Of a DNA stretch of 64,000 bases, positions 10,851 through 20,942 are shown one piece after another (position 1 is the stretch's first letter; every line of letters begins with the position of its first letter). The notes beneath the pieces are model-generated. The model saw only the letters and a list, made by a program, of their open reading frames with translations. It had not been told where the DNA came from and did not search any database. Both the position numbers and the translations under genes were made by a program. The stretch is from Erinaceus europaeus (lineage: Eukaryota; Chordata; Mammalia; Eulipotyphla; Erinaceidae): contig NC_080185.1 of the NCBI RefSeq assembly GCF_950295315.1, positions 42,346,887-42,410,886 on the forward strand, given 5' to 3'.

Positions 10851-12219
10851 GGACCATAAAGGGGAGGAGAACGGAGTCAGGCAGAATTGTTGGCCCCACC
10901 CCCTACCCCCAAGCTGGTCTGGTCTACCAAGGTACTCAGGTTCTCCATGGCTGCCACCCACTCTCCTCCACACACATAATCTCTCTGGAGAAGCACTTTC
11001 TCAGAGATAACTCTACCATGTCCCACCCGTATTAGGGACCCACAGATTCAACTGATCATCAATATTCCAATATTCCACTCGTCCTATTTGCTGCTTCAGT
11101 TCAAATGAGAACTGTCAGCCTGCACAAGCCCAGCAAGGGGGTGTGTGGGGTGGGGAGGGAAACTCGCACTTGTCCAGGATGGAGGCAGCTGTGGGAGATC
11201 TAAAGGAAACTAAAGGTCAGGAGGCCTGGCCACACCTGGAAGAGTTTAAGTAAAAACACACCAACGTGGGACCAAGGGGACTCCAGGCACCACACTTCGG
11301 GGCTCTGTGAAAGTGCCCAGTGTGTATATATGTGTGTGTGGGGGGGAGGGGCTCAGGGCTGCCCACCCTCCATCCTGGTCCTTCCCCCCTAGAAACCATT
11401 CCAGGCAAACATGCACATGCATAATTTATTTACCTCTACTGTTCCTTCGTTCTCTAGTGTGTCAGCCAGGTACCAGGGGCAGAGAAAAAGGAGAAAGGGA
11501 TTAAGAGGAGAGTGAGCCTTGTGAGAGGGTGAGGATGGGGAAAGAGGGCTCAGCTGCTTCAACTAGACCCCTGGATCATGGCCATTAGCGTTTAAGAGGT
11601 TTCTAACCTGCTGTGGCATCCGATATGCCCTCTCTCCCTCCCTCTCTCTGTGTAAAAAGCATATTAAGAGAATAAGATATTTCGATGAAGTAGCTGGTCA
11701 GCGCGCGGGATGGTGGTGGTGGTGGTGGAAGGGGGGGGAGTAGGGAGGGTGGAAAAACCTTCCCTGTTCTGCCCGGTTCCATAACCGGCACCCTGGCACT
11801 AATTTGCTTCCCGATGGGGAGTCCAAGCAGGAAAGGCAAGGGAATGCTGATCTCCCCATTAAGTGCTCTCTCCCTCATTACCTATTTTCCAGGCTCACCG
11901 GCTGCAGGTGGAGGCAGTGGAATGGCAGCTCTAGCCTCTTGGGGGGAATTTGGTCTGTGAGCTTCGCAAAGGGGAAAGGAAAAAAGCAAAACACAGGCAC
12001 AGCAGAATTAAGGGCTGGCCTTGTCCGTCTGAGTCCCTTAGCCTCTGAACCCAAGGCAGAGTCTTTGGAGCTGGGGCTAGGAGATAAGGTTCACCGGCTG
12101 CCAGGTTCAGGCACGCTCCATTTACTGCAGCGACATCTATTGGCCAAAGGAAGCAATGCCATGTTTGCCTCTCAACTTGTTCTGTCTTGGGAGTGTTATT
12201 ATTAATTATTAATTACGTT
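10851..12219. other. Single-copy intron 3 sequence
   Basis: No exon or recent repeat recognised; a short GGT repeat at about 11710-11729 is the only simple repeat of note. Confidence 0.5.
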
Positions 12220-12427
12220 TAAATATTTTATTTCTTTTTTAAAATATTATTTATTTATTATTGGATAGAGACAGACAGAAATTTAGAGGGGAGGGGGAGA
12301 TAGGGAGGGAGGGAGACACCTGCAGCACTGCTTTACCACTCGTGAAGCTTTCCCTCTGCAGGTGGGGACCAGGGGCTTGAACCTGGGTCCTTGTGCACTG
12401 TAATGTGTGCGTTTAACCAAGTGCTGG
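12220..12427 (-). mobile_element. SINE-B, 5' end cut
   Basis: Body and tail complete; the head stops at TTTAACCAAGTGCTGG, about 30 bases before the 7SK copy. Confidence 0.82.
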
Positions 12428-12457
12428 GTTTCTGGCTCTATTTCAAAGGGATGTTCC

Positions 12458-12697
12458 GGATGTGAGGGCGATCTGGCTGCAACATCTGTCACCCCATTGA
12501 TCTCCAGGGCTGATTCGGCTGATTTGGCTGGCTGGGCGGGTGTCCCCTTCCTCCCTCACCGCTCCATGTGTGTCCCTCCCGAAGCTGCGCGCTCCGTCAT
12601 AGAGGACGGCCTTCCCCAATTGAGACGGACCGGTCTTTGGTTGAGGGTATACGAGTAGCTGCGCTCCCCTGCTAGAACCTCCAAACAAGCTCTCAAA
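12458..12697 (+). pseudogene. RN7SK: 7SK snRNA retropseudogene, 3'-truncated
   Basis: Begins at the exact 5' end of 7SK (GGATGTGAGGGCGATCTGGC) and follows it for about 240 of about 331 bases through GGGTATACGAGTAGCTGCGC and CCTCCAAACAAGCTCTCAA, then stops. Point changes occur in conserved parts (for example GCTGCAACATC, and changes in the GATAGAGGAGGACC region). There is no 7SK-type upstream promoter (PSE/TATA) and no T-run terminator, and 7SK retrocopies often lack the 3' end. Functional 7SK RNA binds HEXIM1 and inhibits P-TEFb; this copy is most likely dead. A SINE-B abuts it upstream and a SINE-A downstream. Confidence 0.93.
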
Positions 12698-12702
12698 ATG
12701 AT

Positions 12703-12985
12703 CTTCTGGCGGTAGCGCAGCGGGTTAAGCGCACATGGTGCAAAGAGCAAGGACTGGCTTAAGGATCCTGTTTGGAGCCCCAGGCTCCCCACCTGCAGGG
12801 GAGTCGCTTCACAGGCAGTGAAGCAGGTCTGCAGGTGTCTGTCTTTCTCTCTCCCCCCTCTGTCGTCCCCTCCTCTCTCCATTTCTCTCTGTCCTATCCA
12901 ACAACGACATCAACAATAACTACAACAATAAAACAACAAGGGCAACAAAAGGGAATAAATAAATACAAAAAAAAGAATTAAAAAA
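12703..12985 (+). mobile_element. SINE-A
   Basis: GGCGGTAGCGCAGCGGGTT to AATAAATAAATAC; B box mutated to TGTTTGGAGCC. Abuts the truncated end of the 7SK pseudogene. Confidence 0.87.
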
Positions 12986-13123
12986 GTGATATTCCAGCCG
13001 TGGGGGCCAGTGGCCTAGAAGGTCGTACAGTGGATGAGGTATACAGATAGCTTTTTTTCCACCCAGTTCCTGATGATTAACCAGAGAAAGCCTATTTTCA
13101 CTTCCATAGTAGGAGACACTTTC

Positions 13124-13480
13124 TTTTTAATATTTACTTATTCCCTTTTGTTGCCCTTGTTGTTTTATTGTTGTTATTGAAGCCATTGTTGTTGGATAGG
13201 ACAGAGAGAAATAGAGAGAGGAGGGTATGACAGAGGGGGAGAGAGAGATAGACACCTGCAGAACTGCTTCACCTCTTGTTGGATAGGATAGAAAGAAATG
13301 GAGAGGGAAGGGGAAGACAGAGAGGGGGAGAGAAAGATAGACACCTGCAGACCTGCTTCACCGCTTGTGAAGCGACTCCCCTGCAGGTGGGGAGCTGGAG
13401 ACTCGAAATCAGATCCTTACTCTGGTCTTTGCGCTTTGCACCACCTGCGCTTAACCTGCTGCACTACTGCAATGCCCCCT
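13124..13480 (-). mobile_element. SINE-A with internal tandem duplication
   Basis: The segment GTTGGATAGGACAGAGAG...CTGCTTCACC occurs twice in a row (about 13190-13276 and 13277-13364), making the element about 85 bases longer than usual. Confidence 0.85.
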
Positions 13481-13529
13481 TTTACAGGAAAAGGTCAAGG
13501 CCAGGCCTAGTAAGGCATACCAAATCTCC

Positions 13530-13640
13530 CTTCCTCCTTCCTTCCTTCCTTCCTTCCTTCCTTCCTTCCTTCCTTCCTTCCTTCTCTCTGTTCCTTCCCT
13601 CCCTCCTTCCTTTTTCCCTTCCTTTCCTCCAGAGAATCCT
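13530..13640. repeat. (TTCC)n microsatellite
   Basis: Pure for about 55 bases, then imperfect pyrimidine repeat. Confidence 0.92.
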
Positions 13641-13679
13641 GCCTGCCCAGTTTTACCTCTCTCAGCAGACTCACAGTTA

Positions 13680-13840
13680 AAAGACAGAGAGGGGGAAACA
13701 GAGAGGAGAGACACCACAGCACTGTTTCACCACCTAAGAAACTTCCTGTTCGCACGGAGCCCCTATGTGCCTGGTGCTTGAACCCAGGTCCTTTCAGATG
13801 ATAACTTGTGCACTGAACCGGATGAACCACCACCCAGCCC
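13680..13840 (-). mobile_element. SINE-B-related, diverged
   Basis: CACTGTTTCACCACCTAAG body, GCTTGAACCCAGG B box and ACCACCACCCAGCCC head. Confidence 0.65.
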
Positions 13841-13910
13841 GACTCAGCCTCTGCAGGATCAGTCAGGAGCCCCCAGGAGGCTGGCACACTGCTCGAGCAC
13901 CCCTGCTCAC

Positions 13911-14083
13911 CTGCATCTTTCTCTTCACTGTATCAAAGGGGAAGGACAGGGCTTGGGCGACAGTGGTCGCCAGACAGATGTTAGTGAAGTTCTGCAGATG
14001 GGAGAAGCGGCCTCGAGGACGATTCCAGAGTTTCTCCAGGTTCACGTACACGACAAGGGAGCCTGTGGAGAAGGGGAGCGCAC
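13911..14083 (-). CDS. SLC25A43: SLC25A43 exon 3
   Basis: 173 bases; the first two complete a Gly codon, then 57 codons ALPFSTGSLVVYVNLEKLWN...SFPFDTVKRKMQ, ending phase 0. Acceptor CTTGTCTTGCAG, donor GTGAGC. The segment closes repeat two (SLVVYVNLEKLW is the fourth helix region) and opens repeat three with the carrier signature FPFDTVKRKM, again with P, D and K. The frame is open throughout. The rest of repeat three (about a third of the protein) must come from exons 4 and 5; a search of the single-copy stretches between 1 and 13800 on the minus strand showed no convincing match, so those exons probably lie outside the window and the gene here is partial. Confidence 0.95.
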
Positions 14084-14214
14084 CTGCAAGACAAGGCCAG
14101 GTGGGGCTTCAGACTCCTTTCTAGAGACATTAGCCGGAGACCAGAACCAACCTGAGGGAATAAGCGTAGTGGTGTGTATAGGGAGGAGGGGGTGAGTGTG
14201 GCATGCTGTGTGTT

Positions 14215-14400
14215 TTTTCTAGACATTTATTCATTTTGTTTGATAAAGATAAAGAGAAATGGAGAGGGGAGGAGGGGATAGAGAGCGAAAAAGAAGATAC
14301 ACCTGCACACCTGCTTCACTGCTCATGAAACTTCTCCCCTGCAGGTGCAGAGCGGGGGCTTGAACCTCTGCACTTAATCAGGTGCACCACTGTGCAGCCC
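14215..14400 (-). mobile_element. SINE-B
   Basis: Complete tail and body; about 20 bases lost between B box and head. Confidence 0.8.
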
Positions 14401-14567
14401 TCGATATGCTATATGTTGATAGGGTTTGTGTTAGCTGTGAAGATGTGTCCAATGGTTCACTAAAGTTCTATTCACTTTATGTAAGTAGTATTGATTGTAT
14501 TTATCTGTTTGAAACGATTTCTTTATTGATTAGTGCAAAAGAGGGAGACAGAAAGATATATATGGGG

Positions 14568-14898
14568 GGGGCGGGCAGTTAAGCACACGTGGAGCAAAGC
14601 ACAAGGACCAGCATAAGGATCCTGGTTTGAGCCCCCAGCTCCCTACCTGCAGAGGAGTCGCTTCACAAGTGGTGAAGCAGGTCTGCAGGTGTCTTTCTCT
14701 CCTCCTCTCTGTCTTCCCCTCCTCTCTCCATTTCTCTCTGTCCTATCCAACAACGAACAACATTAACAACAACAATAATAACCACAACAAGGCTACAACA
14801 ACAAGGGCAACAAAAGGGGGAAAATGGCCTCCAGGAGCAGTGGATTCATGGTGCAGGCACTGAGCCCCAGCAATAACCCTGGAGGCAAAAAAAAAAAA
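14568..14898 (+). mobile_element. SINE-A, long form
   Basis: Start of head lost; body, CAACAA tail, 3' module (GGCCTCCAGGAGCAGTGG to ACCCTGGAGGC) and poly(A) present. Confidence 0.88.
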
Positions 14899-14899
14899 G

Positions 14900-15008
14900 A
14901 CATATGGAGAGAGAGAGAACCAGCGCATTATTCTGGTACAGGCGATGCCAGGAATAGAACTCAAGACTTCACATTTGAGAGTCCAATGCTTCAGCCAGTA
15001 CACCATGC
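14900..15008 (-). mobile_element. SINE-C
   Basis: CAGCGCATTATTCTGGTAC, GAACTCAAGAC B-box region, CAGTACACCATGC head. Confidence 0.75.
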
Positions 15009-15084
15009 ATGGGTTATAATCAATCAGTCAATCGTAATTTTGTACTGGGCCTTCCCCACTTCTCTCAGTGATTTTATTTTCTCC

Positions 15085-15250
15085 ATCCAAATTCAGACAG
15101 AGACAGAGAAAGAGAGACACTACAGCACCACTCCCCTGCTCATGGGGATTCCCCGGGCTGCTGTGCATGGTGCTCCCATGTGCTGCCAGGGGCTTGAATC
15201 CAAGTCCCTGTGAAGGGTAAAGTCTGCACTCTGCTATCTTCTGAGCCCTG
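15085..15250 (-). mobile_element. SINE-E/B-like, diverged
   Basis: GACACTACAGCACCACTCC and GGCTTGAATCCAAGTCC; assignment between families uncertain. Confidence 0.55.
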
Positions 15251-15267
15251 GAAAATTTACTTTCAAG

Positions 15268-15425
15268 GGTGTGGAGACAGCATAACAGTTCTTTGAAAGG
15301 CTTTCATGGGTTCTGAAGTCCTGGGTTCAGTTCCCAGCACTGCCATAGCCAAAGCTGAGCAGTGCTCTGGTCTCTCTATCTCTCTCTCGTTAAGATAAAA
15401 AAAATTTTAAATAATAAATAAAATG
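15268..15425 (+). mobile_element. SINE-D
   Basis: GGAGACAGCATAACAGTTC head, B box GGTTCAGTTCC, TCTCTC run and AATAAATAAAAT tail. Confidence 0.82.
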
Positions 15426-15601
15426 TACTTTCAAAAGAATCATGGGCTCTATTTAGTGATACACACATTAAAGGGCTGGGGGATGCAGTGTATTGATGTG
15501 GGCTGCTTACATGGACTCGTGAGAAATGTATACAAGCTCGACTGACAGCTGGTTAGAGGGATGGCTAGATAATGTGATAAACTACATACCAGCTATACCC
15601 A

Positions 15602-16585
15602 GGCTGGGTGCTGGCTCACCCAGTAGAGCTCTAGCACATGTTACCATGCGAAGACCTAGGTTCAAGCCCCCAGTTCCCATCTGCCGGGGGAAAGTTTCTT
15701 GAGTGGTGAAACAGTGCTCCAGGTGTCTCTCTTTCTCTCTCCCTCTCTCCTTAATTTTCTCTCTCTCTGAAAAAAAAAAGGCCTCCATGTTGGGAACATG
15801 TGTGAGCCTGATAGAGCTTAGGGAGAACCACCCCCATCTTTGGATGGAGGTCTGAGAAGATAACCTCTTGGTAAGTCTCTCTCAACTGAGGTGAGCATAA
15901 GGGGGGAAACTCAGACTTGGTTCTTTCCTTCTTGACTCTCAGGCCCACAGATACCCCAGTACTTCCCTCCATTAACTGCAGGCCACATGGCCACAGATTC
16001 ACTCATTCAAAGTTACCTTCTGATCACAGAAGAACACACCTTATCACACACTTCATCACACACCTCAGACCCCATACAAGAGAAATGCCAAACTATATGG
16101 CCTTTTGATATCCATCTTCTCTCTGTCTCACCCTACGGGTTTAACCCCTATGCTTCTCTCAAATACCTTTGGATAATTAAGTTGCTTGTGTTATGGAAAA
16201 TAACTGTCTTGTATCTCATCAATTCCTGTCATACCAACCCCCTACCTTAGGGGCATGCTGACTGTTAAGAAACCTGTAATTTCTGTCATATTGCAACAAT
16301 AATTACCTCCATTGCTTTTCTATTTAACTCATGTCCACTTTGCCAATAAACGGACTCTAGGATTCTGGGACTCTAAGGACTCAGTTTCTAGATTCACGCT
16401 AAGAGTCCCCTGGTGTCTTTCACTTCGTGTCACCCCTGTCGTGAGCGAGAAAGAACCAGCCAGTTGCCTTTCCCCTGGAGGACACCCTGCCGGAGAAGGA
16501 GAGAGACACCCCGAAACCTCCAGGAACAGTGGAGTCATGCAGGCACTAAGTTCCAGTGATATTCCTGGAAGCAAAAAAAAGAAAG
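15602..16585 (+). mobile_element. SINE-B long form, split by a solo LTR
   Basis: Head, body and A run at 15602-15787; the 3' module resumes at 16517 with CCTCCAGGAACAGTGG and ends in poly(A) near 16585. Confidence 0.83.
15788..16516 (+). mobile_element. Solo LTR of an endogenous retrovirus
   Basis: 729 bases starting TGTTGGGAAC, flanked by a perfect 6-bp duplication CCTCCA (15782-15787, 16517-16522) of the SINE 3' module. AATAAA at 16345-16350 fits a plus-orientation polyadenylation signal. The last bases CCCCGAAA lack the canonical CA. No gag, pol or env remains. A 6-bp TSD is commonest in class II elements; class not proven. Confidence 0.75.
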
Positions 16586-16863
16586 TGTTTCATATCACCA
16601 TGTACAAGGACCCAGGTTTGAGCCCCTGGCTCCCCACCTATAGTGGGTGGGTGAGGGGGACACTTCATAAGTGCTGAAGCAGGTCTGTAGCTGTCTTTCT
16701 TTCCCCTTCTCTACCTTCCCCTCCTCTCAAATTCTCTATGTCCTGTCAAATAAAAATAGAAAGAAAAAAAAAAACAAACAAAGGGAAAAAAGTGGCTGCC
16801 TAAAGTGATGGATTTGTAGTACAGGCACTGAGTCCCAGCAATAACCCTGGTGGAAAAAAAAAA
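16586..16863 (+). mobile_element. SINE-B long form, head truncated
   Basis: Begins near CACCATGTACAAGGACCC; diverged 3' module GTGGCTGCCTAAAGTGATGG and ACCCTGGTGG then poly(A). Confidence 0.78.
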
Positions 16864-17190
16864 GGGGGGTGGCACTTAGTCACATTTTAGAGGCTAAGAG
16901 GGACTGGCTCTAGCTGAGAAGGAAGCATGCTGGGGGAAGTGTAGGTGTGGTATGGGGAAGAGGGAGGTTACATGACCTCATGAGAGGCAATCATGTGTCC
17001 TCATGGGAGACCAGCAGGCTCCCTAAATGGTGTGGCAGCTTTCTAGAAAAAAGATGGTGTGCGACCAGGGAAGTGGTGCAGAGGGTAAAAGCATGACCTC
17101 TTTTATTAAAAGGCATGCTATTTTATTATTGGATTTTTCATTACCAGCAGGGTTATTGCTAGGGCTCAGTACTGGCACTAAGAATCCATA

Positions 17191-17250
17191 ACTCCCTCTT
17201 CCTTCCTTCCTTCCTTCCTTCCTTCCTTCCTTCCTTCCTTCCTTCCTTCC
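17191..17250. repeat. (TTCC)n microsatellite
   Basis: Lies between the 3' module of SINE-B and the tail of the nested SINE-A. Confidence 0.93.
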
Positions 17251-17517
17251 TTAATTTTATTTGTTTATTCCCTTTTGTTGCCCTTGTTTTATTGTTGCAG
17301 TTATTGTTGTCATCGTTGTTGGATAGGACAGAGAGAAACTGAGAGAGAAGGGGAAGACAGAGAGGGGGAGAGAAAGATAGACACCTGCAGACCTGCTTCA
17401 CCGCTTGTGAAGCAACTTCCCTGCAAGTGGGGAGCCAGTGCTCGAACCGGGATCCTTACGCCACAGTCCTTGCACTTTGCGCCACCTGCATTTAACCAGT
17501 TACGCTACAGCCTGACT
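17251..17517 (-). mobile_element. SINE-A, third level of nesting
   Basis: Complete short form inside the pyrimidine repeat of the SINE-B. Confidence 0.87.
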
Positions 17518-17518
17518 C

Positions 17519-17520
17519 CT

Positions 17521-17578
<58 letters not shown>

Positions 17579-17590
17579 TTTCTTTCTTTC
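17519..17590. repeat. (TTTC)n microsatellite
   Basis: Directly at the head side of the nested SINE-A. Confidence 0.93.
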
Positions 17591-17890
17591 ATCAGATAGG
17601 ACAGATAGAAATTGAGAGGGGGAGGAGAGATAGAGAAGGAGCAACAAAGAAAGACACCTGAAGGACCTTCTTTATCGATTGTGAATCATCCCCCCTCCCC
17701 TGCAGGTGTGGAGCTGGGGCTCGAACTCAGGTCCTTAAGCATGGTAATGTGTGTGCTCAACCAGATGTGTCACTGCCCAGCCTTATGCCATGAACTCTCA
17801 AGCACAAGCTCCTGAGTTAGATCCTCAGTATCACATGCGCCGGAGTGATGCTCTGGTTCACCACACCATATATATATATATATTCAAATA

Positions 17891-18045
17891 GGGCCAGTGA
17901 AATAGCTCACATGGATAGTGTGCTAGCGGCTTTGCCGTGTGTGCGACTCAGGTTGGAGCCCTGTCTCTGCAGCACTGAAGGAAGCTTCAGTGCTGTGAAC
18001 TCTCTGCCTCTCTCTCTTCTTTGCCTCTATCTACAAAAAATAGTA
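17891..18045 (+). mobile_element. SINE-E
   Basis: GGGCCAGTGAAATAGCTCAC head to GAAGCTTCAGTGCTGTG and TCTCTCTTCTTTGCC. Confidence 0.82.
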
Positions 18046-18072
18046 CTCAACATAATTCCTTATTTAAAAAAG

Positions 18073-18265
18073 GCAGGGTGGAGATGGGTGGTGGCATGTC
18101 CAGCTGAACACACACATTACAGTGCACAAGGACCCTAGTTCGAGTCCCTGCTCCCCACTTGCTGGAGGAAGCTTCATGAGTAGTGAAGCAGTACTGCAGT
18201 GTTTCTCCTCTTTCCCTCTCTATCTTCCCCATCCCCTCTCAATGTCTCTCTGTCTTATCAAATGA
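18073..18265 (+). mobile_element. SINE-B
   Basis: GGGTGGTGGCATGTCCAGC head to CTGTCTTATCAAATG. Confidence 0.83.
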
Positions 18266-18286
18266 AAGAGAGAGAGAGAGAGAGAG

Positions 18287-18337
<51 letters not shown>
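18266..18337. repeat. (GA)n(GAAA)n microsatellite
   Basis: Replaces the A-rich tail of the SINE-B and joins it to the next SINE-A. Confidence 0.93.
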
Positions 18338-18615
18338 GGGAGTCGGGTGGTAGCACAGGTGGCGCAAAGCACAAGGACCGGCATAAGGATCATGGTTCAA
18401 GCCCCTGGCTCCTCACCTGCAGGGGAGTCGCTTCACAAGTGGTAAAGCAGGTCTGCAGGTGTCTATCTTTCTCTCCCCCTCTCTGTCTTCCCTTCCTCTC
18501 TCCTTTCCTCTCTGCCCTATCCAACAATGACGACATCAACAACAACAACAACAATAATAACTACAACAATTAAAAAAAACAAGGGCAACAAAAGGGAATA
18601 AATACATATTTAAAA
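18338..18615 (+). mobile_element. SINE-A
   Basis: A deletion removes GGGTTAAGCGCA from the A-box region; otherwise complete. Confidence 0.87.
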
Positions 18616-18697
18616 GAAAGAAAGAGGCATCAAAGTTAGACCAGTGCTTACCCCAAACCTGCATGAAAAATTACTTATGTATAATCATGATGATTGT

Positions 18698-18850
18698 TGG
18701 ACTGGGGAGACAGCATAATGGTTCTGGAAAATACTTTCATGCCTGAAGCTCTGAGGTCACAGGTTCAACCCCCAGCACCACCATATGCCAGAGCCGAGCA
18801 GTGTTCTGGTCTCTGTCTCTCTCTCTCATTAAAAAGAAATAAAATATATT
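18698..18850 (+). mobile_element. SINE-D
   Basis: GGGGAGACAGCATAATGGTT head, full length, with TCTCTC and A-rich tail. Confidence 0.85.
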
Positions 18851-19079
18851 TTTTAAAATAATGATTATTGTTATGTAGTTGTATATATTCTAACTTGAGT
18901 GAAGATCACTTTTCCATGACAGCAGTGCCCAGGGTGGCAGATGGGGGAGCTGGTGGGACCAAGACTGAGTGCTTTAGGATAGGGGAGGAGGGTGGAGAAA
19001 GGGGCACACTATAGGTATCAAGTTAACAGCACTCTGTGACCAAAGGGAGGAGGTGAAGTAATATGGGGAAGGTGGCAGA

Positions 19080-19215
19080 GAGGGAGGGAGAGGTAGAGGG
19101 AGAGGGAGAGAGAGGACACCAGCACATCACTCTGGCACATGCACTGCTGGGGATTGAACTTGGGACTTCAAGCTTAAGTGTCCAACACTTTGCCCACTGT
19201 GCCTCCTCCCAGGTT
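19080..19215 (-). mobile_element. SINE-C
   Basis: CATCACTCTGGCACATGC, GGGGATTGAAC, GTGCCTCCTCCCAGG. Confidence 0.75.
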
Positions 19216-20094
19216 GCCTCATCTTGAAGTTGACACATTAAGGGAGCAGCTTGGAGCAAGCAACCTTGAGACCAGTAGTGAGACGGCTGTTGGGTAGGGG
19301 TAGATGGGGACACAGGGCTCTGGCCCTGGCCATGTTGCTGGGGGCTCCCACTTGTTACCTACTTACCTGCTTCCAACACCCATCTCCGAGTGCAAAATGA
19401 AGTGTAAGTGACAAACTGTCCAAAACACCCCACATCAGGCCTGGACAGACCAAGTCCCTCTCACTGTTAGCCGTGGTTACCATGGAAACAAGACTGGGCC
19501 TCAGTAAGGCTCAGTGATGCTAGGCTAAGCCCCTGGTGGAGATGAGGCCGCTTCAGGGCTGCAGGGGGGGGGGGAAGAAGAAAGCGGAAGTGGAGGATGC
19601 CAAGGAAACCAAGGAAAGAACCCAGGCTGGGGGTATAGTGAGAAGTAGGGGCTTATAGAGTCAAGTTGAACCTTGATAAGTGCTGCCAGAGAGAAGAGAA
19701 CAACATTCCAGGCCGAAAACAGGACTCTAGACTTCTAAGTCAAATTTTTAGACGGCTCTTGCTAAAGGCTATAAGGAAGGTCAGATACAGGGAGAAGGCC
19801 AACTGGATTTGATGAATAGCAATCTGTTTATATATGTGGCCTTGGCAGGGGTTACAAAGACTACGGAAGCTTGCTGCTAACCCAGCTCTGCCTCTACGTG
19901 GATCGAATTCACATGCCCTTTGACCTCAGTCAAACAGATCCACTATACACCTGACATAGGTCAAAGGATGCAGGTGTTCTGGCATGAGCTGAAAAGTTGC
20001 ATCTTGTGTCCTGAGGAATCTCTAGACTATTTCCCACAGATCTTGGACCAAGTTAGATGGTTACCAGCATGGTAGGAATGTTCCTCTTCACTCA
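19216..20094. other. Single-copy intron 2 sequence
   Basis: No exon, gene or repeat recognised apart from a run of G at about 19564. Confidence 0.5.
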
Positions 20095-20910
20095 CACCCT
20101 CACTAATACTACCTTCTGACCCAGAAAATTCTTTCCTGGGGATTTATAAAAACAAACAAACAAACCAAACACACTCATCCAAAGAGATCCATGTACACAT
20201 ACATTCATAGCAGCACAATTCATAATAGCCCAAACTTGGTAGCAACCCAGATGCTCTACAACAGATGAGTGGCTAAGAAAGTTTTGGTGTATATACATAA
20301 TGGAATACTACTCAGCTGTTAAAAACAATGAAGTCATCTCCTTTGTCTTATCTTGGATGGAATTCAAAGGAATCATGCGGTGAAGCAGGTCTGCAGGTGT
20401 CTGTCTTTCTCTCCCCCTCTCTGTCTTCCACTCCTCTCTCCATTTCTCTCTGTCCTGTCCAACAACAAACGACATCAACAATAACAATAATAACCACAAC
20501 AAGGCTACAGCAACAAGGGCAACAAAAGGGGGTTAAAAATGGCCTCCAGGAGCAGTGAATTCATGGTGCAGGCACTGAGCCCCAGCAATAACTGTGGAGG
20601 CAAAAAAAAAAAGGAATGGACAAATACCAGATGATCTCATGCTTAGATGGAATTTAAAACATAAGGACAGAAAGGGTAAACACTAAATAAAACTTAGGCT
20701 AGGTGTGGTGTATTGCACCAAAGCAAAGGACTCTGGGTAAGGAGGGGGAGAGAGGGGCTGGGGAGCTTTAGGGTTCTGTTGCATGATGGTGGAAAAGGAC
20801 CTAATTCGGGGAATGTTTTGCACACACCTATCACGGGGCAATGAGAAATTGTACCCATGTGTCAACAACTGTACTGTGATCCATTAACCTCTCAATAATG
20901 TGATGGGATC
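20095..20910 (+). mobile_element. Old L1 3' end split by a SINE
   Basis: 20095-20375 matches the end of L1 ORF2 (AATAGCCCAAACTTGG, GATGAGTGGCTAAG, GGAATACTACTCAGCTG); 20613-20910 continues with ACAAATACCAGATGATCTCA and the 3' UTR. Clearly more diverged than the younger L1 copies. Its end lies 32 bases from exon 2. Confidence 0.85.
20376..20612 (+). mobile_element. SINE-A long form, 5'-truncated, nested in L1
   Basis: Starts inside the body at CGGTGAAGCAGGTCTGC, ends with 3' module and poly(A); AAAGGAAT / AAGGAAT flanks suggest the TSD. Confidence 0.85.
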
Positions 20911-20942
20911 TTTTTAAAAAGGGAAGAAAACATGCATCTTAC

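Larger units (their letters stand above)
17120..17765 (-). mobile_element. SINE-B long form, split by SINE-A
   Basis: 3' module at 17140-17190, body and head at 17590-17765; middle occupied by microsatellites and a SINE-A. Confidence 0.78.
17056..17860 (+). mobile_element. SINE-C split by nested SINEs
   Basis: Head ACCAGGGAAGTGGTGCAG at 17056-17100; the rest (AACTCTCAAGCACAAGC to GTGATGCTCTGGTTC) resumes near 17782. Confidence 0.75.

Noticed and set aside
10342..10899. 185-codon open frame on the minus strand
   Set aside because: It runs across SINE-D and composite SINE-B sequence and is not a gene.
1..13900. Exons 4 and 5 of SLC25A43
   Set aside because: Minus-strand single-copy stretches were scanned for a segment resembling GLWNGL and the rest of repeat three; a TGGAATGG word near 11395 was followed by a stop and did not continue the match.
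16312..16677. 121-codon open frame over the LTR end
   Set aside because: It spans the LTR, its junction and the SINE module, so it cannot be an old coding region; no retroviral motif present.
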